The notes under the pieces: generated by a model
The model's database searches: none
Seen by the model: only the letters and a program-made list of their open reading frames with translations
Told to the model about the DNA's origin: nothing
NCBI GenBank assembly: GCA_910585215.1
Contig: CAJUDQ010000020.1
Location: 1-42,722, forward strand
Source: an uncultured Lachnospiraceae bacterium
GTDB taxonomy: Bacteria; Bacillota; Clostridia; Lachnospirales; Lachnospiraceae
Length of the DNA stretch: 42,722 bases
Direction: 5' to 3'
Position numbers and translations under genes: made by a program
Shown: in pieces, positions 26,540 through 34,890 of the stretch
Layout: each line of letters starts with the position of its first letter
How positions within the stretch are numbered: the stretch's first letter is position 1

Positions 26540-28042
26540 CTATTTTACTGCAATATGCAGAACAGAACATGCAGGAATCGTAAATTTCAGTGTATTTCCT
26601 TCTGTCACAATTCCATTAAATACAGCGGTTTTTACCTTTTCCTCGTTGTCAAAGTCATTGTAATCCGTAATTTTTCCGGTCAGAATTTCCGCAGATACTT
26701 CTGTTACCTCTTTTTCAAGAAGAATACTTTCCACTGGATAACTGTCTGTAGCAGAAAGATTTGCAATTGTGATATTTATTGTTCCATCTTCTGCCTGTGA
26801 TACGGATTCAGTCAGATTTGGAACCATATTTTTCTCTTCCAGACCAATTTCTTCTGTATCAATTGAGCTTTCAAGAAGCTGTGCATCCTGATGATATTTA
26901 TACATATCAAATACATAATAAGTAGGGGTAAGCACCATTTTTTCGCCTTCCGTCAAAATTACCGACTGAAGAACATTTACCATCTGAGCGATATTTGCCA
27001 TCTTTACTCTGTCACAGTGTTTATTAAAGAGATTCAGGTTAATTCCTGCAATAATCGCATCCCTCATGCTGTTCTGCTGATATAAAAATCCAGGATTTGT
27101 GCCTGGCTCCACATCAAGCCAGATACCCCACTCATCAATAATCAGACCGATTTTTTTCTCAGGGTCATACCTGTCCATAATTGCGCCGTGTCCTTTAATT
27201 AATTTCTCCATATAAAGAGTTTTCTTTAAAGTAACATAATATTCCTTTTCATCAAATTCCGTTGCACTTCCTTTATGGCCCCAATTTCCTGGAACAGTAT
27301 AATAATGCAGAGATAATCCGTTCATAAAATCTCTTGCTCTTCTTCCCATAGGGTCTGTACAGGTTTGAAGCACTCCTTCTGTCCACAGATAATCATCTAC
27401 GTTTGGTCCACAGGCAATTTTGTAAATTGGCGCATCTGCCTTATAGTTTCTGACATAAGTCTGATATCTTCGATATTCATTTCCATAAAACTCCGGCCGC
27501 ATATTTCCACCACAGCCCCAGTTTTCATTTCCTACACCGAAATAGGTTACCTTCCACGGTTTTTCATGTCCGTTTTTCGCTCTTAAATCTGCCATAGGAG
27601 AAACACCATCAAAGGTCATATATTCTACCCATTCACTCATTTCCTGAACAGTGCCGCTTCCCACGTTTCCATTGATATAAGCTTCGCATCCAAGCTGTTC
27701 CACCAGTTCAAAAAATTCATGTGTACCAAAGCTGTTGTCTTCTACTACACCGCCCCAGTGGGTATTAATCATTTTCTTACGGCTTTCCTTCGGACCAATA
27801 CCATCCTTCCAGTGGTACTCATCTGCAAAACAGCCGCCTGGCCATCTTAAAACAGGCACTTTTATCTTTTTTAATGCCTCTACCACATCTGTTCTCATAC
27901 CATTCACATTTGGAATTTCAGAGTTTTCTCCTACATAAATTCCCTCATAAATACATCTTCCAAGATGCTCTGAGAAATGACCATAAATCTCCTTATTAAT
28001 TTTTCCCAGTTTGTTCTTTGCGTTTACATATAACTTTGCCAT
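26540..28042 (-). CDS. abfA: Alpha-L-arabinofuranosidase, GH51
   Basis: Removes terminal L-arabinofuranosyl groups from arabino-oligosaccharides. The 500 aa protein has the acid/base Glu173 (in GVGNENWGCGG) and the nucleophile Glu304 (in LIIDEWGIWLD). RWPGGCFADEYHW is the family substrate block. No signal peptide is visible, so it acts in the cytoplasm on imported oligosaccharides. The start at 28042 (MAKLYV) is chosen because AGGAGA lies seven bases upstream; an ATG six bases earlier is too close to it. No arabinose transporter or regulator gene is nearby, which is unusual for such enzymes. Confidence 0.95.
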   Translation of the reverse strand: MAKLYVNAKNKLGKINKEIYGHFSEHLGRCIYEGIYVGENSEIPNVNGMRTDVVEALKKIKVPVLRWPGGCFADEYHWKDGIGPKESRKKMINTHWGGVVEDNSFGTHEFFELVEQLGCEAYINGNVGSGTVQEMSEWVEYMTFDGVSPMADLRAKNGHEKPWKVTYFGVGNENWGCGGNMRPEFYGNEYRRYQTYVRNYKADAPIYKIACGPNVDDYLWTEGVLQTCTDPMGRRARDFMNGLSLHYYTVPGNWGHKGSATEFDEKEYYVTLKKTLYMEKLIKGHGAIMDRYDPEKKIGLIIDEWGIWLDVEPGTNPGFLYQQNSMRDAIIAGINLNLFNKHCDRVKMANIAQMVNVLQSVILTEGEKMVLTPTYYVFDMYKYHQDAQLLESSIDTEEIGLEEKNMVPNLTESVSQAEDGTINITIANLSATDSYPVESILLEKEVTEVSAEILTGKITDYNDFDNEEKVKTAVFNGIVTEGNTLKFTIPACSVLHIAVK

Positions 28043-28124
28043 ATACATTCTCCTTTATATATTTTTTATTTTACAGAAAATCTCTCTTAAAATTTTCTGT
28101 TTTCTACAACATTTTTATATGCAT

Positions 28125-28153
28125 ACTATAATTTAGAATCTCTTTTTTTACAA
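28125..28153 (-). promoter_or_regulatory. Probable promoter of abfA
   Basis: Minus-strand TTGTAA (28153-28148), 17-bp spacer, TATAGT (28130-28125). A 9-bp inverted repeat, ACAGAAAAT at 28073-28081 and its complement at 28092-28100, lies in the leader and might be a hairpin or operator. Confidence 0.5.
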
Positions 28154-28204
28154 TGATATATGCTGTCCGCAAATTGATATTTTCTGCTTTCCTTATTTGA
28201 CTTT

Positions 28205-28888
28205 TTACAGCAACCCGTTTTCTCCAAAAAATTCTTTTATATAAATATCAGCCACCGTTTTCAGTTTTTCCTGTTCTGCACAGGAGGAATCATAAATTCC
28301 GATTACATGAAAGCCCGCATTTTTTGCTGTCTGTGCTGCATGAAGCGCATCTTCAAATACCCATATTTGTTCAGGCGGATATCCAAGATATTTGGCAGCA
28401 CAATAATAAATATCCGGTTTATCCTTTCCGGCACCTGTCTCGGAACAGGTAAAAATTCTGCTAAAATAATCAGATATTCCAAGACGTTTAAAAGCCGCTT
28501 CCACAACTCTTCTGTCACTTGATGTGGCAACTGTCATGGGAATATTCATTTCTTTCAAAAGCTTTAAAAACTCTTCAGCTCCTGATTTCAGAGGAATGTG
28601 ATAAAAATATTCCTCCTCTACCAGATGAATTACTTGTGCAATAATAGCCTCTCTGCTTTCATTCAAATGATAATTTTCTCTGATATAATCAGCAGCTCCT
28701 TCCAGACTCATTGCAAACAGCCTGTCTCCCAAATCTGGTTCTGCCTTTATATCAAGGTCATTCAGATATTTTTCGCCTGCACTTTTCCATACATACATGG
28801 AATCCAGCAGTGTTCCATCCACATCAAAAATAACACCCTTTGCAGTTTTTAAAATTATTTCTGCCTGTTTTATCCTGTTTTGTTTCAT
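28205..28888 (-). CDS. HAD-family phosphatase / phosphoglucomutase-like
   Basis: HAD superfamily subfamily IA enzyme of 227 aa with the helical cap. Motif I DVDGTLLDS has nucleophile D22 and acid D24. The cap lies at about 30-105, motif II TSS is at about 120, a Lys precedes motif IV, and VFEDA completes the Mg site. It resembles beta-phosphoglucomutase-like phosphatases, but substrate cannot be told. Its ATG overlaps the thiE stop by 4 bp, so it is the last gene of malic enzyme-thiM-thiE-HAD. A role in dephosphorylating a thiamine intermediate is possible but only inferred from position. Confidence 0.9.
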   Translation of the reverse strand: MKQNRIKQAEIILKTAKGVIFDVDGTLLDSMYVWKSAGEKYLNDLDIKAEPDLGDRLFAMSLEGAADYIRENYHLNESREAIIAQVIHLVEEEYFYHIPLKSGAEEFLKLLKEMNIPMTVATSSDRRVVEAAFKRLGISDYFSRIFTCSETGAGKDKPDIYYCAAKYLGYPPEQIWVFEDALHAAQTAKNAGFHVIGIYDSSCAEQEKLKTVADIYIKEFFGENGLL

Positions 28889-29532
28889 TTTATAACCCTC
28901 TTTACTGCTTGTTTTAATTCTTCTGTTGCTTTTTCAATATTTTCACATGCAAAGATTGCACTGACTACTGCAATTCCGGCAATGCCACTTTCCTTCAGTT
29001 CCTCCACATTTTCTTTTGTAATTCCTCCAATTGCAACTACCGGAATCGTTACAGCAGCACAAATTGCCTTTAAAGTATCATGTGAAACCGCATCGGCATC
29101 TGATTTTGTTCCTGTATGAAAAACGGCTCCTACTCCAAGATAGTCTGCACCCTCTGTCTGTGCCAGTAATGCTTCTTTCACTGTTCCAGCAGATACCCCT
29201 ATGATTTTATCAGCTCCTAAAAGCTTTCTTACTTCTTTTGCTCCCATATCGCTCTGTCCAACATGAACCCCGTCTGCATTGACTTTTTTTGCCAGCTCTA
29301 CATTATCATTGATAACAAATGGCACATGATATTTTTTACAAAGCTGTTTCAATTCCAAAGCTTCCGAGAAAAAAACTGCTTCGTTCAAATTTTTTTCTCT
29401 CAGTTGAATAAACGTAGCACCGCCTTTTAATGCCTGTTCTACCTGACTGTAAAGTGTCTGTTTCCCAAGCCAGCTTCTGTCCGTTACTGCATATAAAAGC
29501 ATATCTCTTCTGTCAACTGTCATGATTTTCAA
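28885..29532 (-). CDS. thiE: Thiamine-phosphate synthase
   Basis: Joins HMP pyrophosphate and thiazole phosphate to form thiamine phosphate; a TIM-barrel enzyme of 215 aa. Clear motifs are YAVTDRSWL, QLREKNL for the phosphate, NDNVELAKKVNADGVHVGQSD and GVGAVFHTGTKSDA. It overlaps thiM upstream and the HAD gene downstream by 4 bp each (ATGA), a tightly coupled salvage operon. thiD and thiC are not in the window. Confidence 0.98.
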   Translation of the reverse strand: MKIMTVDRRDMLLYAVTDRSWLGKQTLYSQVEQALKGGATFIQLREKNLNEAVFFSEALELKQLCKKYHVPFVINDNVELAKKVNADGVHVGQSDMGAKEVRKLLGADKIIGVSAGTVKEALLAQTEGADYLGVGAVFHTGTKSDADAVSHDTLKAICAAVTIPVVAIGGITKENVEELKESGIAGIAVVSAIFACENIEKATEELKQAVKRVIK

Positions 29533-30368
29533 GCCTCCTCTTTTGTCGCTATTTTTCTTATTTTTGCCATTTTTTCCAGTGTATCTCCATCCATATGATA
29601 AACTGCATCAATAATTCTGTTTCGATAAGTGCTGTTTCCGTCTCCTGTCTGCATATAACTCCAGCCGATTTCACCTGCGATTCCCATAACAGTTACAGCT
29701 GTGGCTGCCGCTTCCAGAGAATGTTGCTGGTTTGCTGCAAGAAATGCTGTGATAAGTCCTGATAACTGACATCCTGTTCCTGTGATTTTTCCCATTTCTG
29801 CTCTTCCATTTTGAATGACATAGGCAGTATCTTTATCGGCTACGATATCAATTGCTCCAGTCACAGCAATAATACTTCCTGTTTCTTTCGCAAATGTCTG
29901 TATAAATGAAATTGCCTGCTCTAAATTATCCTTCTGTATCTCATCTTTGGCATCCGCATCTACTCCTTTTGTATGACCCCCACATTTGGCTAGAGCTTTT
30001 ATCTCGGAAATGTTGCCTCTGATTACATCGAACTGTATATTGTTTATTAAATTTAATGCAGTATCTGTCCGAAGACGACTTGCGCCTGCGCCTACAGGGT
30101 CAAGAAGCAATACATGTCCAAGTTCCTCTGCCTTTTTTCCTGCTGCAAGCATAGCTGGAATAGTTCTGCTGTTTAAAGTTCCGATATTAATATTCAATCC
30201 ATTACAAATAGATGTAATTTCCTCTGCTTCCTCGGGCTCATCTGCCATAATAGGGCTTGCCCCGCAGGCAAGAAGAATATTTGCAACATCATTCACTGTA
30301 ACATAATTGGTAATGTTATGAATTAACGGGTGAAAATCTCTTACGTTTTTCAGATATTTCTTTAACAT
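29529..30368 (-). CDS. thiM: Hydroxyethylthiazole kinase
   Basis: Phosphorylates the thiazole alcohol in thiamine salvage. The 279 aa protein, of the ribokinase-like fold, has HNITNYVTVNDVANILLACGASPIMADEPEE near the start and the catalytic block GKITGTGCQLSGLITAFLA. I start it at the ATG at 30368 (MLKKYLKN), with GAGG ten bases upstream, rather than an in-frame codon 90 bp earlier that lies inside the preceding gene. It is 37 bp after the malic enzyme gene. No TPP riboswitch is visible between them. Confidence 0.97.
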   Translation of the reverse strand: MLKKYLKNVRDFHPLIHNITNYVTVNDVANILLACGASPIMADEPEEAEEITSICNGLNINIGTLNSRTIPAMLAAGKKAEELGHVLLLDPVGAGASRLRTDTALNLINNIQFDVIRGNISEIKALAKCGGHTKGVDADAKDEIQKDNLEQAISFIQTFAKETGSIIAVTGAIDIVADKDTAYVIQNGRAEMGKITGTGCQLSGLITAFLAANQQHSLEAAATAVTVMGIAGEIGWSYMQTGDGNSTYRNRIIDAVYHMDGDTLEKMAKIRKIATKEEA

Positions 30369-30405
30369 GTTTTTTCCTCTTTTTCTAAAATATTTTTGTG
30401 TAAAA

Positions 30406-31635
30406 TTATAGCATATTTTTTTCAATATTACTAACGGTATTTTCTCTTTCCGCAACACCTGTCAAAACAGCCGTTTTTGCCACTGCCTCTGCTACTGATC
30501 TTCCTACACGCTGGTCAAACGGCTCTGGTATAATATAATCCTCTCTCAATTCCTGCTCTGTCACTAAATCTGCAATTGCATATGCAGCAGCCAGTTTCAT
30601 TTCATCATTGATTTCTTTTGCCCGCACATCAAATACACCCCGAAAAATACCAGGAAATGCAAGTACATTGTTTATCTGATTTGGATAATCACTGCGACCA
30701 GTAGCAATGACTCTTGCACCTGCCTGACGTGCCTGTTCAGGATATATTTCTGGTACAGGATTTGCACAGGCAAAAATAATGGGATTCTTTGACATGGATG
30801 CTACCATTTCTTCCGTCAGAACCCCCGGAGCACTGACACCGATAAATACATCTGCTTGACAAATTACATCCTTTAATAAGCCTCTTTGTCCTGTTTGATT
30901 TGTTATCTCTGCAATTTCTTCTTTTACAGAATTCATACCTTCCATTCTTCCTTTATAGATGGCACCTGTTCTGTCACATAATATGATATTTTTGATACCG
31001 AATTTAAGCAGTAACTTTGTAATGGCAACAGCAGCAGCTCCGGCTCCGTTTACCACTACTCTGACTGCCTGAGGACTTTTATTTACAAGCTTTAATGCAT
31101 TCATAAGTCCTGCCAGTGTCACAATCGCAGTTCCATGCTGGTCATCATGAAATACAGGTATATCACAGCATTCCTTTAATTTTTTTTCTATTTCAAAACA
31201 GCGCGGGGCTGAGATATCCTCCAGATTGATTCCCCCAAAGCTTCCTGAAATCAAGGAGATTGTATTTACTATTTCATCAGTATCTTTACTTTTTATACAT
31301 AATGGAAAGGCATCTACATTTCCAAAACTCTGAAAAAGCACGCATTTTCCTTCCATAACCGGCATTGCCGCCTCTGGCCCGATGTCTCCAAGACCAAGCA
31401 CTGCACTTCCATCTGTCACTACCAGACAAAGATTCCAACGCCTTGTTAATTCAAAAGATTTTTTCGGATTTTTTTGAATTTCCAGACATGGTTTCGCTAC
31501 CCCCGGCGTATATGCCAGTGACAAATCTTCACGGCTGTTTGCTGGAACAGTGGAAACAACTGCAATTTTGCCCTTTTTTTCATAATGCATTTGCAGACTT
31601 TCTCTGCCAAAATCTCGTTTTTCTTTTTTTCTCAT
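30406..31635 (-). CDS. NAD(P)-dependent malic enzyme
   Basis: Converts malate to pyruvate and CO2. The 409 aa protein is the short bacterial form. It shows the Tyr/substrate block SLAYTPGVAKPC, KDTDEIVNTI, the metal motif FHDDQHGTAIVT and the NAD-binding GAGAAAVAI. I start at the ATG at 31635 with AAAGGG upstream; a TTG nine bases earlier is less likely. It is the first gene of the thiamine salvage run; a functional link between malic enzyme and thiM/thiE is not obvious. The cofactor, NAD or NADP, cannot be decided. Confidence 0.95.
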   Translation of the reverse strand: MRKKEKRDFGRESLQMHYEKKGKIAVVSTVPANSREDLSLAYTPGVAKPCLEIQKNPKKSFELTRRWNLCLVVTDGSAVLGLGDIGPEAAMPVMEGKCVLFQSFGNVDAFPLCIKSKDTDEIVNTISLISGSFGGINLEDISAPRCFEIEKKLKECCDIPVFHDDQHGTAIVTLAGLMNALKLVNKSPQAVRVVVNGAGAAAVAITKLLLKFGIKNIILCDRTGAIYKGRMEGMNSVKEEIAEITNQTGQRGLLKDVICQADVFIGVSAPGVLTEEMVASMSKNPIIFACANPVPEIYPEQARQAGARVIATGRSDYPNQINNVLAFPGIFRGVFDVRAKEINDEMKLAAAYAIADLVTEQELREDYIIPEPFDQRVGRSVAEAVAKTAVLTGVAERENTVSNIEKNML

Positions 31636-31722
31636 AATTCTCAACCCTTTCTTAATACTATTCGTCTATTTTAGGTAAATTTTTTTCTCTTTTTAGTATA
31701 CTCATTATTTGGAATACAATTC

Positions 31723-31751
31723 TTGACAAATTCCCGTATTTCAGGTAAAAT
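31723..31751 (+). promoter_or_regulatory. Promoter of the sodium/solute symporter
   Basis: TTGACA (31723-31728), 17-bp spacer, TAAAAT (31746-31751). Transcription would start near 31758, just before the leader repeats. Confidence 0.8.
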
Positions 31752-31760
31752 TAGTTTTGT

Positions 31761-31800
31761 GATTTAAAGCGTTAAACTTTAAAGCGCTGCGCTTTAAATC
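31761..31800 (+). repeat. Leader inverted repeats with two competing hairpins
   Basis: GATTTAAAGCG at 31761-31771 can pair perfectly with CGCTTTAAATC at 31790-31800. An internal copy, TTTAAAGCG at 31778-31786, can pair with the same 3' arm. Only one hairpin can form at a time. It begins at about +4 of the predicted transcript and ends 27 bp before the start codon, and could be an RNA switch or a repressor operator. Confidence 0.65.
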
Positions 31801-31826
31801 GAACTATAATTTTATGGAGGAGAACA

Positions 31827-33353
31827 ATGTTAATTAAAATTCTACTTCTTTGTATATTCTTCGCAGTGATGATTGGAATCGGAGTCTATACAAGGAAACA
31901 TGCAACAAATGTAGATGGATTTGTTCTGGGTTCGCGTTCAGCAGGTCCGTGGATTTCTGCATTTGCCTATGGAACTTCTTATTTTTCAGCGGTTGTGTTT
32001 GTTGGATATGCCGGACAGTTTGGCTGGAAATATGGGATTTCATCTACATGGATTGGTATCGGAAACGCCGTAATAGGAAGTCTTCTGGCATGGTTTGTAC
32101 TGGGGAGAAGAACCAGAGTAATGACACAACATATTGATGCCAAAACCATGCCGGATTATTTTGGAAAACGATATTCAAGTAATGCATTAAAAATCGCGGC
32201 TTCCATTATTACCTTCATCTTTTTGATTCCTTATACAGCCTCTGTTTATAATGGACTTTCCAGACTTTTTGGAATGGCATTCGATATCCCATATAATGTC
32301 TGTATTATTGTTATGGCTGTACTGACAGGTTTGTATGTGATTCTTGGCGGATATATGGCAGCCGCATTAAATGACTTTATCCAGGGAATTTTTATGCTGG
32401 TAGGTATCTGTGCTGTAATTGGAGCCGTATTAAATGGACAGGGAGGGTTTTATCATGCATTGACAGAGCTTGCCGCGCAGGCACCTGCAGAATCAGAAGT
32501 ATTTCCTGTAGCAGGAAATGGAATCTTTGCTTCCTTTTTTGGACCTGACCCAATGAATCTTTTAGGGGTAGTGATTCTTACTTCTCTTGGAACATGGGGA
32601 CTGCCGCAGATGATTGGAAAATTTTATGCAATTAAAAGTGAAAAAGCAGTCAAAACAGGAATGATTGTTTCTACTATTTTTGCGATTGTAGTATCTGGCG
32701 GCTGCTATTTTCTTGGAGGTTTTGGAAGACTGTTTTCTGATAAAATCAATATTGCCCTTGACGGATATGATTCGATTATTCCAACCATGCTGTCTACGCT
32801 GCCGGATATCCTGATTGGAGTGGTGATTGTACTGGTGCTTTCCGCTTCCATGTCTACATTATCTTCATTGGTATTGACATCGAGCTCTACACTGACGATT
32901 GATTTTCTCGGTGCAACTTTTCTGAAAAAAATGTCCGAAAAAAAGCAGGTATTTTTAATGAGAATTTTTATTGTTGTATTTGTAGCTATTTCAGTTATTA
33001 TTGCATTAAATAAAGATAAAATCCCGAATATCGCACAGCTTATGGGATATTCATGGGGTGCGCTTGCAGGAGCATTTCTGGCACCATTTATGTATGGATT
33101 ATACTGGAAAAAAGTAACAAAGATATCTGTATGGGCAAGCTTTATATTAAGTGTTGTGATTACTGTGACAAATATGATTTGGGGATATATTCAATCACCA
33201 ATCAACGCAGGTGCGATTACCATGCTGATTAGTCTTATACTGGTTCCAGTGGTAAGTCTTCTGACACCAAAAATGGAAGAGAAAAAAATGGAAGAATTGT
33301 TCCAGTGCTTTGAACAAAAGGTGGAAGTTCCAGTAAAGAAATCATTAGATTAA
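31827..33353 (+). CDS. Sodium:solute symporter (SSS family)
   Basis: A 508 aa membrane protein of the sodium:solute symporter family (PutP/PanF-like), with about 13 hydrophobic segments. The N-terminal TRKHATNVDGFVLGSR, GTSYFSAVVFVGYAG and the GGYMAAALNDFIQGIFMLVG block are characteristic. The substrate cannot be read; candidates are proline, pantothenate or short organic acids. A consensus promoter and an unusual inverted-repeat leader precede it, and a strong hairpin terminator follows. GGAGG lies before the ATG. It is divergent from the malic enzyme operon, so a carboxylate substrate is a weak suggestion from context. Confidence 0.92.
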   Translation: MLIKILLLCIFFAVMIGIGVYTRKHATNVDGFVLGSRSAGPWISAFAYGTSYFSAVVFVGYAGQFGWKYGISSTWIGIGNAVIGSLLAWFVLGRRTRVMTQHIDAKTMPDYFGKRYSSNALKIAASIITFIFLIPYTASVYNGLSRLFGMAFDIPYNVCIIVMAVLTGLYVILGGYMAAALNDFIQGIFMLVGICAVIGAVLNGQGGFYHALTELAAQAPAESEVFPVAGNGIFASFFGPDPMNLLGVVILTSLGTWGLPQMIGKFYAIKSEKAVKTGMIVSTIFAIVVSGGCYFLGGFGRLFSDKINIALDGYDSIIPTMLSTLPDILIGVVIVLVLSASMSTLSSLVLTSSSTLTIDFLGATFLKKMSEKKQVFLMRIFIVVFVAISVIIALNKDKIPNIAQLMGYSWGALAGAFLAPFMYGLYWKKVTKISVWASFILSVVITVTNMIWGYIQSPINAGAITMLISLILVPVVSLLTPKMEEKKMEELFQCFEQKVEVPVKKSLD

Positions 33354-33425
33354 TTCTTATCTACTGTATCTCATTTCCATTTCTTTATACATAGCTGTTC
33401 TAAAATAATATATTGTTTTTAAAAC

Positions 33426-33486
33426 AAAAACCTCCTCACAAACAAATATAAAAATCAGATTTATAACTGTTTGTGAGAAGGTTTTT
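33426..33486. terminator. Bidirectional terminator between symporter and dacA
   Basis: Arms 33426-33444 and 33468-33486 pair over 18 of 19 positions, with A and T runs at the ends. It ends both the symporter (+) and dacA (-) transcripts. Confidence 0.9.
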
Positions 33487-33530
33487 ACTTTTCTTTTATT
33501 TTGATAAACTTCTCTGTTGTCAATTCTTAT

Positions 33531-34874
33531 CTATTTTTTATCTGAAAAATCAATATTTCGATATTTTTTCCGTCGTTCTTCCAGTTCTCTATCAAGCTGT
33601 CGCCTTTGTATATTGCGTTCGTTTTCTTCTCTTTCCCATTGCCGCCTTCTTGCGATTCTTCTTTTTTTTGCCTGAATACGCTTATAATTTACATAAAAAT
33701 ATGCCAGCAAAAATAAAATAACCAAACCAAGAGCAATTTGTACAAACACATTAAAAACCTTGGATTCCTTTTCTTCTTTTTTTTCTTCTTCCTTTTTTGA
33801 ATCCTTGGATTCTTCCAAAGTATTTTCCGAAGCTGTTGTTTCCAAGTCTGAATTGGCAATGGAAGCAGCGATTGACTCGTCTTCTGCCGCCTTTGCATCC
33901 AAAGCTGCGTAATCTTCCGGTTTCACATTCTGCCGGATATAATCATACAGAAGAATAGTATCTGAATAGGCACCTGCAGAATTGGTACTTTTCATAATCA
34001 CGCACAAAACCTGTCTGCCATCCAGATTTGCATAAGATACAAATGTTCCTCCTGCCTCATTGGTAAAGCCTGTTTTTCCACCATTACACGCCTCATAGTA
34101 ATACTCTTCACCCTCTCTCAACATCCGATTACTGTTGAGCCAGTATCTTGTCTCATTACATAAATTTGTAGGAGGAACATCATACCTGATTGTAGAGCAT
34201 AATGTTCGAAAAGCCTCAATATTTGTATATGCATAACTTGCTATCACTGCCATATCATAGGCGGTCGTATAATGTCCCTCGTCATGCAATCCATGTGCAT
34301 TTTTAAACTGTGTTCCAATACATCCAAGCTCGACCGCCTTGTCTGTCATTTTCTGAGCAAAGGCATCCATAGACCCCGCTACTGCCTCTCCAAGTGCATT
34401 TGCAACATCATTTCCCGATATCAGCATAAGGCCATAAAGACACTGTTCCACAGTAAGCTGTTCTCCCTCCTCTGCATATGCAGAGCTGCTTCCTGGTTCT
34501 ATTGTATAAACTGCATCATGAGAAAAAGTAATGACATCTTCCATGTTTAAATTTTCCAATGACAAAATCGCTGTCATAATCTTGGTAATACTTGCCGGAT
34601 AATGCTGCTGCTGTATATTTTTCTCATACAAAGTATATCCGGTAGTCATATCTATGACAATTCCCGCTTCTGCTACTATTTCAGGCGGTGCATTTAAGTT
34701 TGCCGGAATAAATCCTGTTTTTACCAGACTTTTCTTTGGAACAGCCGGCTTAACCGGCTGTTCTGCCTCTGGTGTCGTCTGTTCCAAAGATGTGTCTTCT
34801 GTAGCATATACAGGAATACTATTTAATATTATTAAAAATATAAGCATCACGGCTGCAATTTTTTTCTTCTTCAT
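33531..34874 (-). CDS. dacA: D-alanyl-D-alanine carboxypeptidase (PBP5-type)
   Basis: Low-molecular-mass penicillin-binding protein, peptidase family S11, that trims the terminal D-Ala of peptidoglycan. A lipid-type-free signal peptide covers about 1-24 (cleavage after VYA). The catalytic SxxK is S95-K98 (SITK), the SxN is S153-G-N155, and KTG is K267-T268-G269. The C-terminal part has a low-complexity Glu/Lys stretch, a transmembrane segment at about 380-402 and a very basic tail, so it is anchored by a transmembrane helix rather than the usual amphipathic one. GGAG lies before the ATG, and the gene starts 16 bp after the sensor gene stop. Confidence 0.93.
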   Translation of the reverse strand: MKKKKIAAVMLIFLIILNSIPVYATEDTSLEQTTPEAEQPVKPAVPKKSLVKTGFIPANLNAPPEIVAEAGIVIDMTTGYTLYEKNIQQQHYPASITKIMTAILSLENLNMEDVITFSHDAVYTIEPGSSSAYAEEGEQLTVEQCLYGLMLISGNDVANALGEAVAGSMDAFAQKMTDKAVELGCIGTQFKNAHGLHDEGHYTTAYDMAVIASYAYTNIEAFRTLCSTIRYDVPPTNLCNETRYWLNSNRMLREGEEYYYEACNGGKTGFTNEAGGTFVSYANLDGRQVLCVIMKSTNSAGAYSDTILLYDYIRQNVKPEDYAALDAKAAEDESIAASIANSDLETTASENTLEESKDSKKEEEKKEEKESKVFNVFVQIALGLVILFLLAYFYVNYKRIQAKKRRIARRRQWEREENERNIQRRQLDRELEERRKKYRNIDFSDKK

Positions 34875-34890
34875 TTGCGAACTCCTTGCC

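Noticed and set aside
30369..30405. TPP riboswitch directly before thiM
   Set aside because: Only 37 bp lie between the genes, and no thi-box is seen.
31850..32137. Plus-strand frame inside the symporter gene
   Set aside because: It is out of frame with the real gene, Trp/Cys-rich and without support.
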